Assembly (NCBI GenBank): GCA_947502495.1 | Contig: CANNAC010000005.1 | Span: 62,001-126,000 of the forward strand | From: an uncultured Flavobacteriaceae bacterium | GTDB lineage: Bacteria; Bacteroidota; Bacteroidia; Flavobacteriales; Flavobacteriaceae | DNA: 64,000 nt | Direction: 5' to 3' | Made by a program: the position numbers and the translations under genes | Part shown: positions 24,377 through 32,883 of the stretch, piece after piece | Numbering within the stretch: the first letter of the stretch is position 1 | How the letters are laid out: each line of letters starts with the position of its first letter | Notes under the pieces: generated by a model | What the model was told of the DNA's origin: nothing | The model's database searches: none | The model's input: only the letters and a program-made list of their open reading frames with translations

Positions 24377-25318
24377 TTAATTATTCCAGATACTATCTGC
24401 GGTATATGGTCCGTTTTCAACTTCCCAAAATTTCCCATCTATAAAACGGTGTCCTTTATCTAAGTCCTTCAGCAACGCCATATCTTCTTCTGTAAGCGTA
24501 TGGTTTAAAGTCTCTAAATTCTGAAGCAATCGCGTTTCATTGATAGATTTAGGAATTACCGCAATGCCTCGTTGCATAGTATACGCCAATGCTACTTGTG
24601 CTGGCGACATATTTCTTGAGTCAGCGATGTTTATTATGGTATCATTTTCCAACAAGCGCAGCGTGTTGTTTTCATCTACAAGTGAACCTAATGGTGCATA
24701 AGCTGTTAGATGCATATCATAATGTGAGCATAAGGCTTTTAATTCTTTTTGCTGTAAAAACGGATGCATTTCAACCTGATTCATCTCTGGTTTATGAACT
24801 GCAGTCGCCATTATTTCTTTAAGATGATTTTCATTGAAATTACTCACTCCAATATGTTTTGTAAGACCTTGCTCTAAAGCAGCTTCCATACCTTTCCAAG
24901 TGTTGGTTAATGGCACTTCTAATAAAGGAATAAAATCGGATGCTTTTTCTGGCATTTCGGTTCCTTTTTTTAAAGCTACTGGCCAGTGGATGAGATACAG
25001 GTCTAGATACTCTAGTTGTAAATCTTCTAAAGTCTGATTAAGCGCTGGAATGATATTCTCTTCGCCGTGAGAAGCATTCCATAATTTGGAAGTCACCCAT
25101 AAATCGTTACGAGTAACCAAACCCTGTTTAATTGCTTCAGCAATGGCATTACCAACTTCTTTTTCGTTTCCGTATGCCGCAGCACAATCAATATGTCTGT
25201 ATCCAAATTTAATAGCAGAAAGTACTGCATTGTGCACTTCATTAGGTTCAGATCTAAATGTTCCTAAGCCTAAAATTGGCATTTCGTCGTTATTTCTAAA
25301 TTTTAATGTAGTCATCAT
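24377..25318 (-). CDS. Aldo/keto reductase
   Basis: 313 residues from the double ATG at 25313-25318. An upstream in-frame extension overlaps the MFS gene and has no family character. The AKR catalytic tetrad can be placed: Asp and Tyr in D-C-A-A-A-Y-G-N-E, Lys in V-T-S-K-L-W and His in Y-L-I-H-W-P. The C-terminal part has the NADP-binding I-P-K-S-x-N-E-x-R-L motif. It reduces aldehydes or ketones with NADPH in the cytoplasm. It belongs to the operon headed by the cyclase gene, 8 nt after the MFS gene. Confidence 0.88.
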   Translation of the reverse strand: MMTTLKFRNNDEMPILGLGTFRSEPNEVHNAVLSAIKFGYRHIDCAAAYGNEKEVGNAIAEAIKQGLVTRNDLWVTSKLWNASHGEENIIPALNQTLEDLQLEYLDLYLIHWPVALKKGTEMPEKASDFIPLLEVPLTNTWKGMEAALEQGLTKHIGVSNFNENHLKEIMATAVHKPEMNQVEMHPFLQQKELKALCSHYDMHLTAYAPLGSLVDENNTLRLLENDTIINIADSRNMSPAQVALAYTMQRGIAVIPKSINETRLLQNLETLNHTLTEEDMALLKDLDKGHRFIDGKFWEVENGPYTADSIWNN

Positions 25319-25326
25319 TATATTAT

Positions 25327-26535
25327 TTATATTTTTTCTTTTTTGAATAAAACGAGGGTCAACAAGAAACCTACCATTACTAGAATACCACCTACCCATG
25401 GTGTGGCTTCAATACCTAAATCAGATTCCACAACCATTCCGCCTACATAAGCACCAATTGCAATACCGACGTTAAAAGCAGCAATGTTTGATGCAGATGC
25501 TACGTCTTCTGTTCCAGGAAGATATTTTTCAGCCATTTTTACGACGTATAATTGTAATGCTGGTACGTTTGAAAACGCTAGTATTCCCATAAAAAATAGC
25601 GTTACTATTGCCAAAATCTGACTAGAAGCTGTGAAATATAAAACAAACAATACTATGGCTTGTAATGCAAACATTACCAATAATGCTTTACCTGGTTTGT
25701 TATTAGATACTTTACCACCAATAATATTTCCAATAGCGATGGCAATACCATAAATTAAAAGGAATATACTAGTCATATTTGAAGAGAAACCGGTTACTTC
25801 TTCCAATAATGGCGTTAAATATGTAAAGGTTACAAACGTACCACCATAACCAAATGCGGTTATAGCTAACACTAATAAAATAGATGGATTTTTAATCACT
25901 TTTAATTGGTCAATAAAACGTAATGGAGCTGATTGTTTGATGTTTTTAGGAACTAAAGCTAAACTAGCTATTGCACCTACCAATCCTAATAGTGCAACAC
26001 CAATAAAGGTTGCTCTCCACCCAAAATTTTGACCTATGTATGTTCCTAAAGGTACACCAGTTACAATAGCCACGGTAAGACCTGCAAACATTATGGAAAT
26101 AGCAGTTGCTCGCTTATCTTTTGGTACTAAACTTGCAGCAATAGTAGAACCGATAGAGAAAAATACACCGTGTGCAAAACCTGTTACCACTCTTGATAAA
26201 AGAAGCAATCCAAAACTTGGTGCAATTGCTGCTAATCCGTTACCAATTATAAATAGCACCATAATACCCATTAATAATTGTTTTCTAGGAATTTTACCTG
26301 TTAAAGCGGTTAATATTGGTGCGCCAATTGCTACACCAATAGCATATAAACTAACTAATAATCCTGCTGATGTTAATGATGTGCCTAAATCGTTTGCAAC
26401 AGTAGATAGTAGACCTACAATTACAAATTCTGTTGTTCCTATGGCAAATGCACTTATGGTCAATGCCCATAATGCTGCTGGCAGCCCCTTCTTTTTGGCT
26501 ACCGTTGTGTCTTTATTTATAGTTGATGTTTCCAT
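25327..26535 (-). CDS. MFS efflux transporter (DHA1/AraJ-like)
   Basis: 402 residues with twelve predicted membrane helices. Visible family motifs are the N-terminal F-A-I-G-T-T-E-F-V-I-V-G-L-L (about 30-43), typical of the AraJ/YdhP arabinose-efflux-like group. Motif C-like G-x-x-x-G-x-P-x-G-T-Y-I-G is near 155-168. These carriers are proton-driven exporters in the inner membrane. In this operon it could export the substrate or product of the cyclase and reductases, or import it; direction is inferred from family only. Confidence 0.87.
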   Translation of the reverse strand: METSTINKDTTVAKKKGLPAALWALTISAFAIGTTEFVIVGLLSTVANDLGTSLTSAGLLVSLYAIGVAIGAPILTALTGKIPRKQLLMGIMVLFIIGNGLAAIAPSFGLLLLSRVVTGFAHGVFFSIGSTIAASLVPKDKRATAISIMFAGLTVAIVTGVPLGTYIGQNFGWRATFIGVALLGLVGAIASLALVPKNIKQSAPLRFIDQLKVIKNPSILLVLAITAFGYGGTFVTFTYLTPLLEEVTGFSSNMTSIFLLIYGIAIAIGNIIGGKVSNNKPGKALLVMFALQAIVLFVLYFTASSQILAIVTLFFMGILAFSNVPALQLYVVKMAEKYLPGTEDVASASNIAAFNVGIAIGAYVGGMVVESDLGIEATPWVGGILVMVGFLLTLVLFKKEKI

Positions 26536-26560
26536 GATTTCTAATCGTTTTTTGTTATTC

Positions 26561-27499
26561 TTATTTAATAGCTACTGGATTAATTTGTACTTGTGTAGAG
26601 CCTTCATATAAAGGGTGACCTAATACAAAAAGGAATTCCCAAGCTTTATCAGCAACCAACTCATCCACAAGAATGTTTTCTAATACCTGAACACCATATT
26701 CAGTTGCCATCATTTGATTTACAGGGAAAGAAAGCGCGCTGTTTTCGTGTGGCACTGCTTCAAAAGACCAATTGTCTGCGCCTGCAGCTACAATTCCTTT
26801 TTTACCTAAATAATGTGCAGCTTCTGTACCAATTCCAGGTCCGCCAGCTAGGTAACGTTTGTCATCTTTACCCATTAATTTGGTCCATCCTGTGTAAAAC
26901 AGCACTACATCACCTTTACGGATTTCAATACCTTGTTTTTTGGCTACTTTTTCAATGTCTTCCACTGAAAAAACAGTACCTTCTTTTACAATATCTTGAT
27001 TGTAATACGAACGCATATCTAGCACAATACCTCTAGTTACGATTGGAGGTAATTTTTCTAGACCTAATTTTTTCACACCAGAAACGGTTAAAAAATCTTC
27101 TACTTTATGTCCGTTATAATGTACATTGTCTCTACCATAATGTGCCAATCCATTAATTTGTGAACCAACACCTGTCCAGCCAATTAACTGGTCATCTACG
27201 TAAGTAAATTTGTTAGAACCTGCAGCAGCAGTTTCAGGTTGTAAAGTTTCAATATGAAAGTATCTGTGACGGAAAGCTGCGGTTTGTGCATTTACAACCA
27301 TTCCTAGGCGATATACTTTTCCTTTCTTAACCAATTTTACGGCATCTAAAACCGTTTCTTCATTCAAAAGGTTTAGTGCGCCAATTTCATCGTCTGCACC
27401 ATAAGGTGACGTTGGTACTTGTTGTGCGTTTGTACTTAAAGCAGTAAAAAGTGTAGCTGCCAATGTCATTTTTTTTAATGTATTTACTATTGTTTTCAT
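26561..27499 (-). CDS. Exported cyclase-family hydrolase
   Basis: 312 residues with a signal peptide (about 1-25, ends S-T-N-A-Q). It resembles the 'cyclase family' (kynurenine formamidase/isatin hydrolase superfamily): W-T-G-V-G-S-Q-I-N-G-L-A-H, R-G-I-V-L-D, G-D-V-V-L-F-Y-T-G-W and a C-terminal H-E-N region. The classical H-x-G-T-H-x-D-x-P-x-H metal motif is replaced by G-L-A-H-Y-G-R-D-N, a variant seen in a large subgroup. It would hydrolyse a cyclic or aryl amide/lactone in the periplasm. It is the first gene of a four-gene operon under promoter P1 (27526-27593). Confidence 0.8.
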   Translation of the reverse strand: MKTIVNTLKKMTLAATLFTALSTNAQQVPTSPYGADDEIGALNLLNEETVLDAVKLVKKGKVYRLGMVVNAQTAAFRHRYFHIETLQPETAAAGSNKFTYVDDQLIGWTGVGSQINGLAHYGRDNVHYNGHKVEDFLTVSGVKKLGLEKLPPIVTRGIVLDMRSYYNQDIVKEGTVFSVEDIEKVAKKQGIEIRKGDVVLFYTGWTKLMGKDDKRYLAGGPGIGTEAAHYLGKKGIVAAGADNWSFEAVPHENSALSFPVNQMMATEYGVQVLENILVDELVADKAWEFLFVLGHPLYEGSTQVQINPVAIK

Positions 27500-27525
27500 T
27501 TTTATATGTTTTTAAATTTCTTATA

Positions 27526-27593
27526 CAAATTTCTAATTAATGCAAGGGGTGTGCGAGGATGTACATCACCATTTTAAAGTGATGTATGTCACA
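27526..27593 (-). promoter_or_regulatory. Promoter P1 with two CRP-like sites
   Basis: -7-like GAAATTTG (27526-27533, minus strand); then the block CAAGGGGTGTGCGAGGA (27543-27559 as read on plus), a palindromic core GATGTACATC (27558-27567) centred 33 bp from the -7 centre, and a second site AGTGA-TGTATG-TCACA (27578-27593) 23 bp further. The same arrangement recurs upstream of the cupin gene. It is the likely target of the Crp/Fnr protein at 29360-29935. Confidence 0.65.
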
Positions 27594-27618
27594 TTTAATA
27601 CTGCTCATACATCACTTT
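27576..27618 (-). terminator. Inverted repeat overlapping operator, possible terminator
   Basis: AAAGTGATGTATG (27576-27588) pairs perfectly with CATACATCACTTT (27606-27618) around 17 nt. It lies just after the stop of the gene at 27628-28725 and overlaps the distal operator of P1, so one sequence may serve both ends. Confidence 0.5.
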
Positions 27619-27627
27619 TTTAGTTAC

Positions 27628-28725
27628 TTATTCTTCAATCTTCATCTTTAAAACCAAGTAAGGTGGTTTACTAGCATCTTTCCCTTCATTTAATAAAGGT
27701 AAATTATGAAGCTGATTTGCTACGATATACAAGTAGTTTCCGTGTATGGCAACACCATCTGGCCAAGACAAGTCTTTTTTGGATTGTGCAATGGTTTTCA
27801 TTCCAGCAGGCGTACTTTCTACAATGGCTGAATTTTCAACATCGGTGACATACACTTTTCCGTTTGCACCCACTTTAAATCCGTCAGATTTTGGTTTGTT
27901 GGCATAAAACTCGATGTATTTATTCAGGTCGCTATCTTGCTTACTTTCATCAGCTAAAACAGCCGACGGAATACGGTAGATTTTGGTGTTTCCCATTGCA
28001 CCATAGTAGATGAAATTGTTTTCATCATCAATAGAAATTGGGTTTAAAGGGTATCTTGGCTGAATTGTAGTACCGTCTTTTCTTTTGTGAGAGACTAATC
28101 TACCGTGAATTTTCACAGGTTCATCAGCAGGTAAAAATGATGCATTACCTTCCAAAACTCGTCTTATATGACCCGTTTCTAAGTTAATCACGACAAAAGC
28201 TGGTGCAATTGGCGGATTTAAAGCATCGGTCATATCTGCAATTACAGCAGTGTTGTTTTTCACATCAATCACAAAATCCTGTAAAAAAGGTTTTGTTGAT
28301 AATACCGTATTTGGAATTGGAAAAACCTTTGTTACACTACCGGTTACCAAATCAAAACCCACCAATTTTGAAACCTGATTTTGCTTTACGTTCCCCATAT
28401 CCAACACCCAAAGTATTCCGTTAGCATCGGCTTGAATTCCGATGGTTGAATTGATACCTTTTAGACTTCCGCTTTCTGGTTTTACGATCCATTCTTTATC
28501 ACCAAACGGAATAGCTTCTCCATTTGGCAAAATTTCTTTCACCATATATTTTGAAGCACTTAATGCGCTCATTGTTACAAATATTCTTCCGTCGTTAGAG
28601 ACTGTAATATTCCCAGGTCTAGACTCAGGAAATGTTGCTATGGTTTCTAATTGTGCTTGTGCTAACATTGCGTGATTCATCACTAATGCTAACAAGACTA
28701 TTTTTAATACTGTTATAATTTTCAT
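27628..28725 (-). CDS. SMP-30/major royal jelly-like protein
   Basis: 365 residues with a signal peptide (about 1-24). The remainder is a beta-propeller-like sequence: S-R-P-G-N-I-T-V-S-N-D-G-R-I-F-V-T, D-A-N-G-I-L-W-V-L-D-M-G-N near 105, F-V-I-N-L-E-T-G-H and W-P-D-G-V-A-I near 325. It fits the L-dopachrome tautomerase-related/royal jelly family of exported six-bladed propellers. Enzyme activity is not established for most of these; lactonase- or isomerase-like activity on small organic compounds is possible. It is co-transcribed with the cupin gene (33 nt apart). Confidence 0.78.
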   Translation of the reverse strand: MKIITVLKIVLLALVMNHAMLAQAQLETIATFPESRPGNITVSNDGRIFVTMSALSASKYMVKEILPNGEAIPFGDKEWIVKPESGSLKGINSTIGIQADANGILWVLDMGNVKQNQVSKLVGFDLVTGSVTKVFPIPNTVLSTKPFLQDFVIDVKNNTAVIADMTDALNPPIAPAFVVINLETGHIRRVLEGNASFLPADEPVKIHGRLVSHKRKDGTTIQPRYPLNPISIDDENNFIYYGAMGNTKIYRIPSAVLADESKQDSDLNKYIEFYANKPKSDGFKVGANGKVYVTDVENSAIVESTPAGMKTIAQSKKDLSWPDGVAIHGNYLYIVANQLHNLPLLNEGKDASKPPYLVLKMKIEE

Positions 28726-28758
28726 TGTATTTATTTTTTAAAATTGAATATGATTTGA

Positions 28759-29241
28759 TTAGTTGCCTAAAAATTTCTTTTGGGTGGATGGGTCTACCCA
28801 AATAACATCGCTTGGGTCTCTGGCTATTGCGTCAAAAACGAGTACGTCTAACGGACCTTCTAAAATTTTTCCGTTTCCGTGGGCTATACCTTTGCCCCAA
28901 AAAAGTAAATCTCCTTTTCCTGCAACTACGGGACCTTTATCGGCTACGTAAAATTCTGCTTTGCCATTTAAAATGTAGAGGTAGGCATCAGATTTTGCGT
29001 GGTAGTGCATAGGCACTTCACCATACAACCTAAAGATTCTTACACCTGCGTGTTCACGGTCTATTAGTCTGATGTCTTTGATGATGCCGCTGTGGTTTTC
29101 TGGTAGTAACTTAACATATGCGTCAATGTTAATAACGCCGCAAGAGTTACCTGATAATGGTCTTTTACCTTCCTGTGCATAAGATGTAAATCCTAAAACA
29201 ATCATGGTAATAATGAAGAATAATCCTTTTGTTGTTTTCAT
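28759..29241 (-). CDS. Exported cupin protein
   Basis: 160 residues with a signal peptide (about 1-22, ends S-Y-A-Q). The cupin core has motif 1, P-M-H-Y-H-A-K-S-D-A-Y-L-Y-I-L-N-G (about 78-94), and motif 2, G-D-L-L-F-W-G-K-G-I-A-H-G (about 110-122), giving the His ligands of a metal site. Exported single cupins may be dioxygenases, isomerases or small-molecule binders. It is the first gene after promoter P2, next to the Crp/Fnr gene, so it should belong to the induced response. The substrate is unknown. Confidence 0.78.
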   Translation of the reverse strand: MKTTKGLFFIITMIVLGFTSYAQEGKRPLSGNSCGVINIDAYVKLLPENHSGIIKDIRLIDREHAGVRIFRLYGEVPMHYHAKSDAYLYILNGKAEFYVADKGPVVAGKGDLLFWGKGIAHGNGKILEGPLDVLVFDAIARDPSDVIWVDPSTQKKFLGN

Positions 29242-29267
29242 AATAAATTGTATTAAATTGTTCGATA

Positions 29268-29335
29268 CAAAATTCTATGAAAACCAAGGGGTGTGCGAGG
29301 ACATACATCACGGATTTTTTGTGATGTACATCAAT
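29268..29335 (-). promoter_or_regulatory. Promoter P2 with two CRP-like sites
   Basis: -7-like GAATTTTG (29268-29275, minus strand); CAAGGGGTGTGCGAGGA (29285-29301 on plus), identical to P1 over 17 bp; core GACATACATC (29300-29309); and a distal palindrome TGATGTACATCA (29322-29333). Spacings to the -7 element and between sites are the same as in P1 (33 and 23 bp). Confidence 0.65.
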
Positions 29336-29342
29336 TTTAAAA

Positions 29343-29358
29343 AGTGATTTAGGTCACT
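29343..29358 (-). promoter_or_regulatory. GTGA-N6-TCAC palindrome after crp stop
   Basis: AGTGA-TTTAGG-TCACT, a perfect 5-bp palindrome immediately after the crp stop codon (29360-29362). On the minus strand it is followed by TTTTT, so it may instead be a short terminator of the regulator gene, or both. Confidence 0.45.
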
Positions 29359-29359
29359 C

Positions 29360-29935
29360 TTAGCTGTTAAAACGACTTAAAGTCTCTCTGGATACGCCTA
29401 AATAGGAAGCTATTAATTTTTTAGGAACGCGTTGTATTAATTTTGGAAGTTTGTTTAATAGATACTCATATCTACTTTCTGCGGTCATTGTAAGTAAAGA
29501 CAAGATTCTTTGTTGCAGATTGATATAACCGTGGTTGGATTTAATTCTGAAAAAATTGGCAACGGCAGGTACCTCAAAGCACATCTTTTCCCTGTTTTCC
29601 AAAGACAAACAGAAAAACTCTGAATCTTCAAGGCAATCCACAAAAATAGTCCCTGGTTCTTGATGCTGAAAAGCGCAATGGTCGCTTACCCAATAGTTTT
29701 CCATGGCAAATTGAAGAATGTGTTCTTTGCCTTTTTCGTCTATGGAATACGCTTTTACCAACCCATTAATAATCCAATATTCAAAAGCTACAGGTTGTCC
29801 CACTTGAATTAAAAATTGGTGTTTTTTAAGGCTTTTATATTCAAAGTGTGATTTTACAAAGTCCCATTCATCATCAGTTAAAGAAACGATTTCTTCAAAA
29901 TGTTGTCTTAGCAAGTTATAATTATTTTGCATCAT
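29360..29935 (-). CDS. Crp/Fnr-family regulator of the cupin/cyclase cluster
   Basis: 191 residues. A cyclic-nucleotide-binding-like beta roll (about 20-115; I-Q-V-G-Q-P and W-I-I-N-G-L-V-K-A-Y) is followed by a dimer helix and a short helix-turn-helix ending in P-K-K-L-I-A-S-Y-L-G-V-S-R-E-T-L-S-R. The recognition helix has Arg183, Glu184 and Arg188 in the R-E-x-x-x-R spacing with which E. coli CRP reads TGTGA. The beta roll lacks the R-x-S phosphate cassette, so cAMP is unlikely as ligand. Matching GTGA-N6-TCAC-type sites lie in front of both neighbouring operons, so it is the probable activator of the cluster. The effector is unknown. Confidence 0.87.
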   Translation of the reverse strand: MMQNNYNLLRQHFEEIVSLTDDEWDFVKSHFEYKSLKKHQFLIQVGQPVAFEYWIINGLVKAYSIDEKGKEHILQFAMENYWVSDHCAFQHQEPGTIFVDCLEDSEFFCLSLENREKMCFEVPAVANFFRIKSNHGYINLQQRILSLLTMTAESRYEYLLNKLPKLIQRVPKKLIASYLGVSRETLSRFNS

Positions 29936-30070
29936 GCAAATTATTTTAAATCTTAAATGTTGTAAATATTCTAACGCCGAAATTACTTAAAATCAATAGG
30001 ACCTTCTAAATTACACCCTCCACTTTTACCACAATCAGAGATTGTTTAAATGGTTTGTTTGCTGATATAA

Positions 30071-31459
30071 TTACTTTCCGATACAGAAATTAGCAAAAAT
30101 ATTACCAAGTAAATCATCACTTGTAATTTCGCCTGTAATTTCACCAAAATGGTAAAGTGCTTGTCTAATATCTATTGCTAGTAAATCCCCTGATAAATCA
30201 GATTCTAGACCATATTTTACTTTAGTAACTTCTTCAAAAGCCTTAAGCAATGCATCATAATGCCTAGAATTAGTAACAATAGTTTCATTATTACGCAAAG
30301 CACCTGTATTTACAAAACCTAAAAGTTTATCCTTTAGTTCTTCTACTCCAATTCCTGTTTTTGCAGATAATAAATGTAGATTTTCAATAGAAGTTTTTAA
30401 AGCCTCCACTTCACTATCGGAAAGAATATCTAATTTATTAGCAATCACTAATAATGGTTTTAAAGGATACTTATTTTTTATCTTTTCTATTTCAACGATA
30501 AACTTTTTGCTATTGGTTTTAAATTTTTCAGCATCGAATAAATAAACGACTACTTGCGCTTGTTCGATTTTTTCAAACGTTTTCTTAATACCAATACTTT
30601 CAACAACATCTTTAGTTTCTCTAATTCCCGCAGTATCTATAAATCGGAAGCCAATGCCGCCAATAACAATTTCATCTTCAATAGTATCTCTTGTCGTTCC
30701 TGCAATTTCACTAACAATAGCTCTTTCTTCATTTAAAAGAGCATTTAGCAATGTAGATTTTCCAACATTTGGTTCTCCAACTATAGCAACAGGAATCCCG
30801 TTTTTAATCACATTACCAACAGCAAAACTATCTATCAATCGTTTTAAAACAAAAACAATTCTATCTACTAAAGATTTAAATTGTGCGCGATCTGCAAATT
30901 CTACGTCTTCTTCTGCAAAATCTAACTCTAACTCAATTAAAGAGGCAAAGTTTAAAAGCTCTTCGCGTAGTTTAGCAATTTCAGAAGAAAAACCTCCACG
31001 CATTTGTTGCATGGCTATTTGGTGAGAAGCTTCATTATCACTCGCGATTAAATCTGCAACAGCTTCTGCCTGACTTAGGTCTAGTTTTCCGTTTAAAAAA
31101 GCACGTAAAGTAAACTCACCGGCATTCGCCATTCGGCAACCATTACGCAAAAATAATTGTATAATTTCTTGCTGAATAAATATAGATCCGTGACAAGAAA
31201 TTTCGACTACATTTTCGCCAGTATAGGATTTTGGATTTCTAAAAACAGAAACCAAAACTTCATCCAGCGTTTTCGTTTTTTCTATAATATGCCCTAAATG
31301 AATAGTATGCGTCTTTTGTTTCCTTAAATCTTTGTTATGAATAGATTTAAAAAAAGGAGCACAAATGTTTATAGCTTCTGGTCCCGAAAGTCGTATTACA
31401 GCTATTGCTCCAGCTCCTGCAGGTGTTGCTAATGCAATTATAGTGTCGTTTAATATCAT
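30071..31459 (-). CDS. mnmE: tRNA modification GTPase MnmE
   Basis: 462 residues, full length. The N-terminal formyl-THF-binding domain has A-L-A-T-P-A-G-A-G-A-I-A-V-I-R. A helical domain surrounds a GTPase domain with G1 G-E-P-N-V-G-K-S-T-L-L-N (about 227-238), the T-x-R-D-T-I-E-D switch, G3 D-T-A-G-I-R and G4 N-K-L-D. The protein ends in the essential C-I-G-K. With MnmG it makes the 5-carboxymethylaminomethyl group on wobble uridine 34 of tRNAs. A -7 element (TACTTTTG, 31464-31471) lies 5 nt before the start, giving a very short or leaderless mRNA. The TlpA gene is divergent. Confidence 0.97.
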   Translation of the reverse strand: MILNDTIIALATPAGAGAIAVIRLSGPEAINICAPFFKSIHNKDLRKQKTHTIHLGHIIEKTKTLDEVLVSVFRNPKSYTGENVVEISCHGSIFIQQEIIQLFLRNGCRMANAGEFTLRAFLNGKLDLSQAEAVADLIASDNEASHQIAMQQMRGGFSSEIAKLREELLNFASLIELELDFAEEDVEFADRAQFKSLVDRIVFVLKRLIDSFAVGNVIKNGIPVAIVGEPNVGKSTLLNALLNEERAIVSEIAGTTRDTIEDEIVIGGIGFRFIDTAGIRETKDVVESIGIKKTFEKIEQAQVVVYLFDAEKFKTNSKKFIVEIEKIKNKYPLKPLLVIANKLDILSDSEVEALKTSIENLHLLSAKTGIGVEELKDKLLGFVNTGALRNNETIVTNSRHYDALLKAFEEVTKVKYGLESDLSGDLLAIDIRQALYHFGEITGEITSDDLLGNIFANFCIGK

Positions 31460-31506
31460 AGGACAAAAGTAAGCAATTGTTAAAATAAAACTAACATATT
31501 TACATT

Positions 31507-31539
31507 TTGAAAATAAATAAGTATTAACTGTTATATTTG
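31507..31539 (+). promoter_or_regulatory. Promoter of TlpA-like gene
   Basis: TTG (31507-31509), 22-nt spacer, TATATTTG (31532-31539), matching the Bacteroidota TTG/TAnnTTTG consensus; the start codon is 16 nt downstream. Confidence 0.7.
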
Positions 31540-31554
31540 CACAAAAAATAATTT

Positions 31555-32679
31555 ATGCAACGTATTCTATCCTTATTATGTATTTCTCTTTTAATTATTT
31601 CTTGTGGCAAAGAAAAAACAGATGGTTTTGTCGTTAATGGAAATGTAGACAAGGCTGAAAATAATAGCTTGGTTAAATTAATTAGAACAGAAAATAGACA
31701 GGAAATTCTTTTAGATTCTGCTAGAGTTACAGATAATACTTTTACTTTAAATGGGAAAGTAGAAAATCCAGACATGTATTTTTTAACTATTGATGGTGTT
31801 AGAGGAAGTCTTCCTTTTATAGTTGCTAATGAACCTATAGATTTAACTATTGTTTCCGACAGTATTTACACGTCTACCATTAAAGGAGGAAAGGAAAATG
31901 ACCATCTAAATGAATACCAAGAATTCATAAAAGTACTGCGATTAAGAAACAACAATCTAACCAAAGAGTTTCAAGCTTCCCAAAGCGTGAAAGATACCGC
32001 TCAAATGTCTGTTTTACGTAATAAATACGAAGCGATCATGGCTGAAAATGATGCTCATGATATAGCTTTTATGACAGAAAATAATGGTGCTGTTTTATCT
32101 GCACTTATTTTAGAACGTGCTTTAATGTCTAACAAAATAGAATTTGTAAAAATTAAAGACCTATATACCAACTTTGAAGCATCGTTAAAAAACACAAGAC
32201 CAGGAAAAGCAATTGCAACTTATATTGAAGCCAACGAAAATACGGCTATTGGTAGTGTTGTACCTAATTTTTCAGGACCAACTCCAGAAGGAGAAACCAT
32301 CGCTTTAAATGATATTAAAGGAAAAATTACACTTATCGATTTTTGGGCTGCTTGGTGTGCTCCTTGTAGAAAAGAAAATCCAAACGTTGTAAACGTATAT
32401 AATAAATATCACGAAAAAGGTTTAGAAATCATTAGTGTTTCTTTAGATGGAACACCACAACAAAAAGACCCTAAACAAGCTTGGATGGATGCTATTCAAA
32501 AAGATAAACTAACCTGGAATCACGTTTCTAACTTGCAATATTTTAATGATCCTATTGCGAAGCAATTTAATATCAATTCTATTCCTGCAACTTATTTAAT
32601 TGATGCTGATGGAAAGATCATTGCTAAAAACTTAAGAGGTCCAGCACTGGAAGAAAAAGTAGCAGCATTGCTAAACTAA
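31555..32679 (+). CDS. TlpA-like thiol-disulfide lipoprotein (DUF4369-thioredoxin)
   Basis: 374 residues. Lipoprotein signal peptide with the acylated Cys near residue 16 (L-I-I-S-C-G-K). A DUF4369 beta domain (about 20-130; G-F-V-V-N-G-N-V) and a helical region (to about 225) precede a TlpA/ResA-like thioredoxin domain (about 240-374). That domain has the active site W-A-A-W-C-A-P-C (about 263-270) and cis-Pro S-I-P-A-T-Y-L-I-D. It is anchored in the periplasm and reduces disulfides, for example during cytochrome c maturation. The target is unknown; several paralogues are usual in flavobacteria. Confidence 0.9.
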   Translation: MQRILSLLCISLLIISCGKEKTDGFVVNGNVDKAENNSLVKLIRTENRQEILLDSARVTDNTFTLNGKVENPDMYFLTIDGVRGSLPFIVANEPIDLTIVSDSIYTSTIKGGKENDHLNEYQEFIKVLRLRNNNLTKEFQASQSVKDTAQMSVLRNKYEAIMAENDAHDIAFMTENNGAVLSALILERALMSNKIEFVKIKDLYTNFEASLKNTRPGKAIATYIEANENTAIGSVVPNFSGPTPEGETIALNDIKGKITLIDFWAAWCAPCRKENPNVVNVYNKYHEKGLEIISVSLDGTPQQKDPKQAWMDAIQKDKLTWNHVSNLQYFNDPIAKQFNINSIPATYLIDADGKIIAKNLRGPALEEKVAALLN

Positions 32680-32728
32680 AAACAATTAAAATTTATATAT
32701 TCTGAATGTATTTCAGAATGTAATTACT

Positions 32729-32773
32729 AGATATAAAAAATGCTGAAATAATTTTTCAGCATTTTTTATATCT
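32729..32773 (+). terminator. Strong intrinsic terminator
   Basis: Perfect 20-bp inverted repeat (32729-32748 with 32754-32773) with a 5-nt loop and T-rich right arm, 50 nt after the TlpA stop codon; palindromic flanks allow both directions. Confidence 0.85.
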
Positions 32774-32883
32774 TTATTTTTCCTTTTAAGCAGTATCAAA
32801 AAACCTTGTTAGCGAATTACTAATAAAAAAAAATCTCCACTTTAGTCGAAATGACTTTATTTTTCCGCTTTAGTTTAGACCTT

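Noticed and set aside
25319-25399. N-terminal extension of the aldo/keto reductase
   Set aside because: It overlaps the MFS gene and has no family similarity; the double ATG at 25313-25318 fits the family start.
26036-26611. 191-codon plus-strand frame across the MFS gene
   Set aside because: Antisense to a transporter with clear family motifs; its translation has no signal or domain and reads as a shadow.
32820-32875. Second REP-like repeat
   Set aside because: A short CTTTAGTCGAAATGAC segment is only vaguely similar to the 36714 element and has no palindrome.
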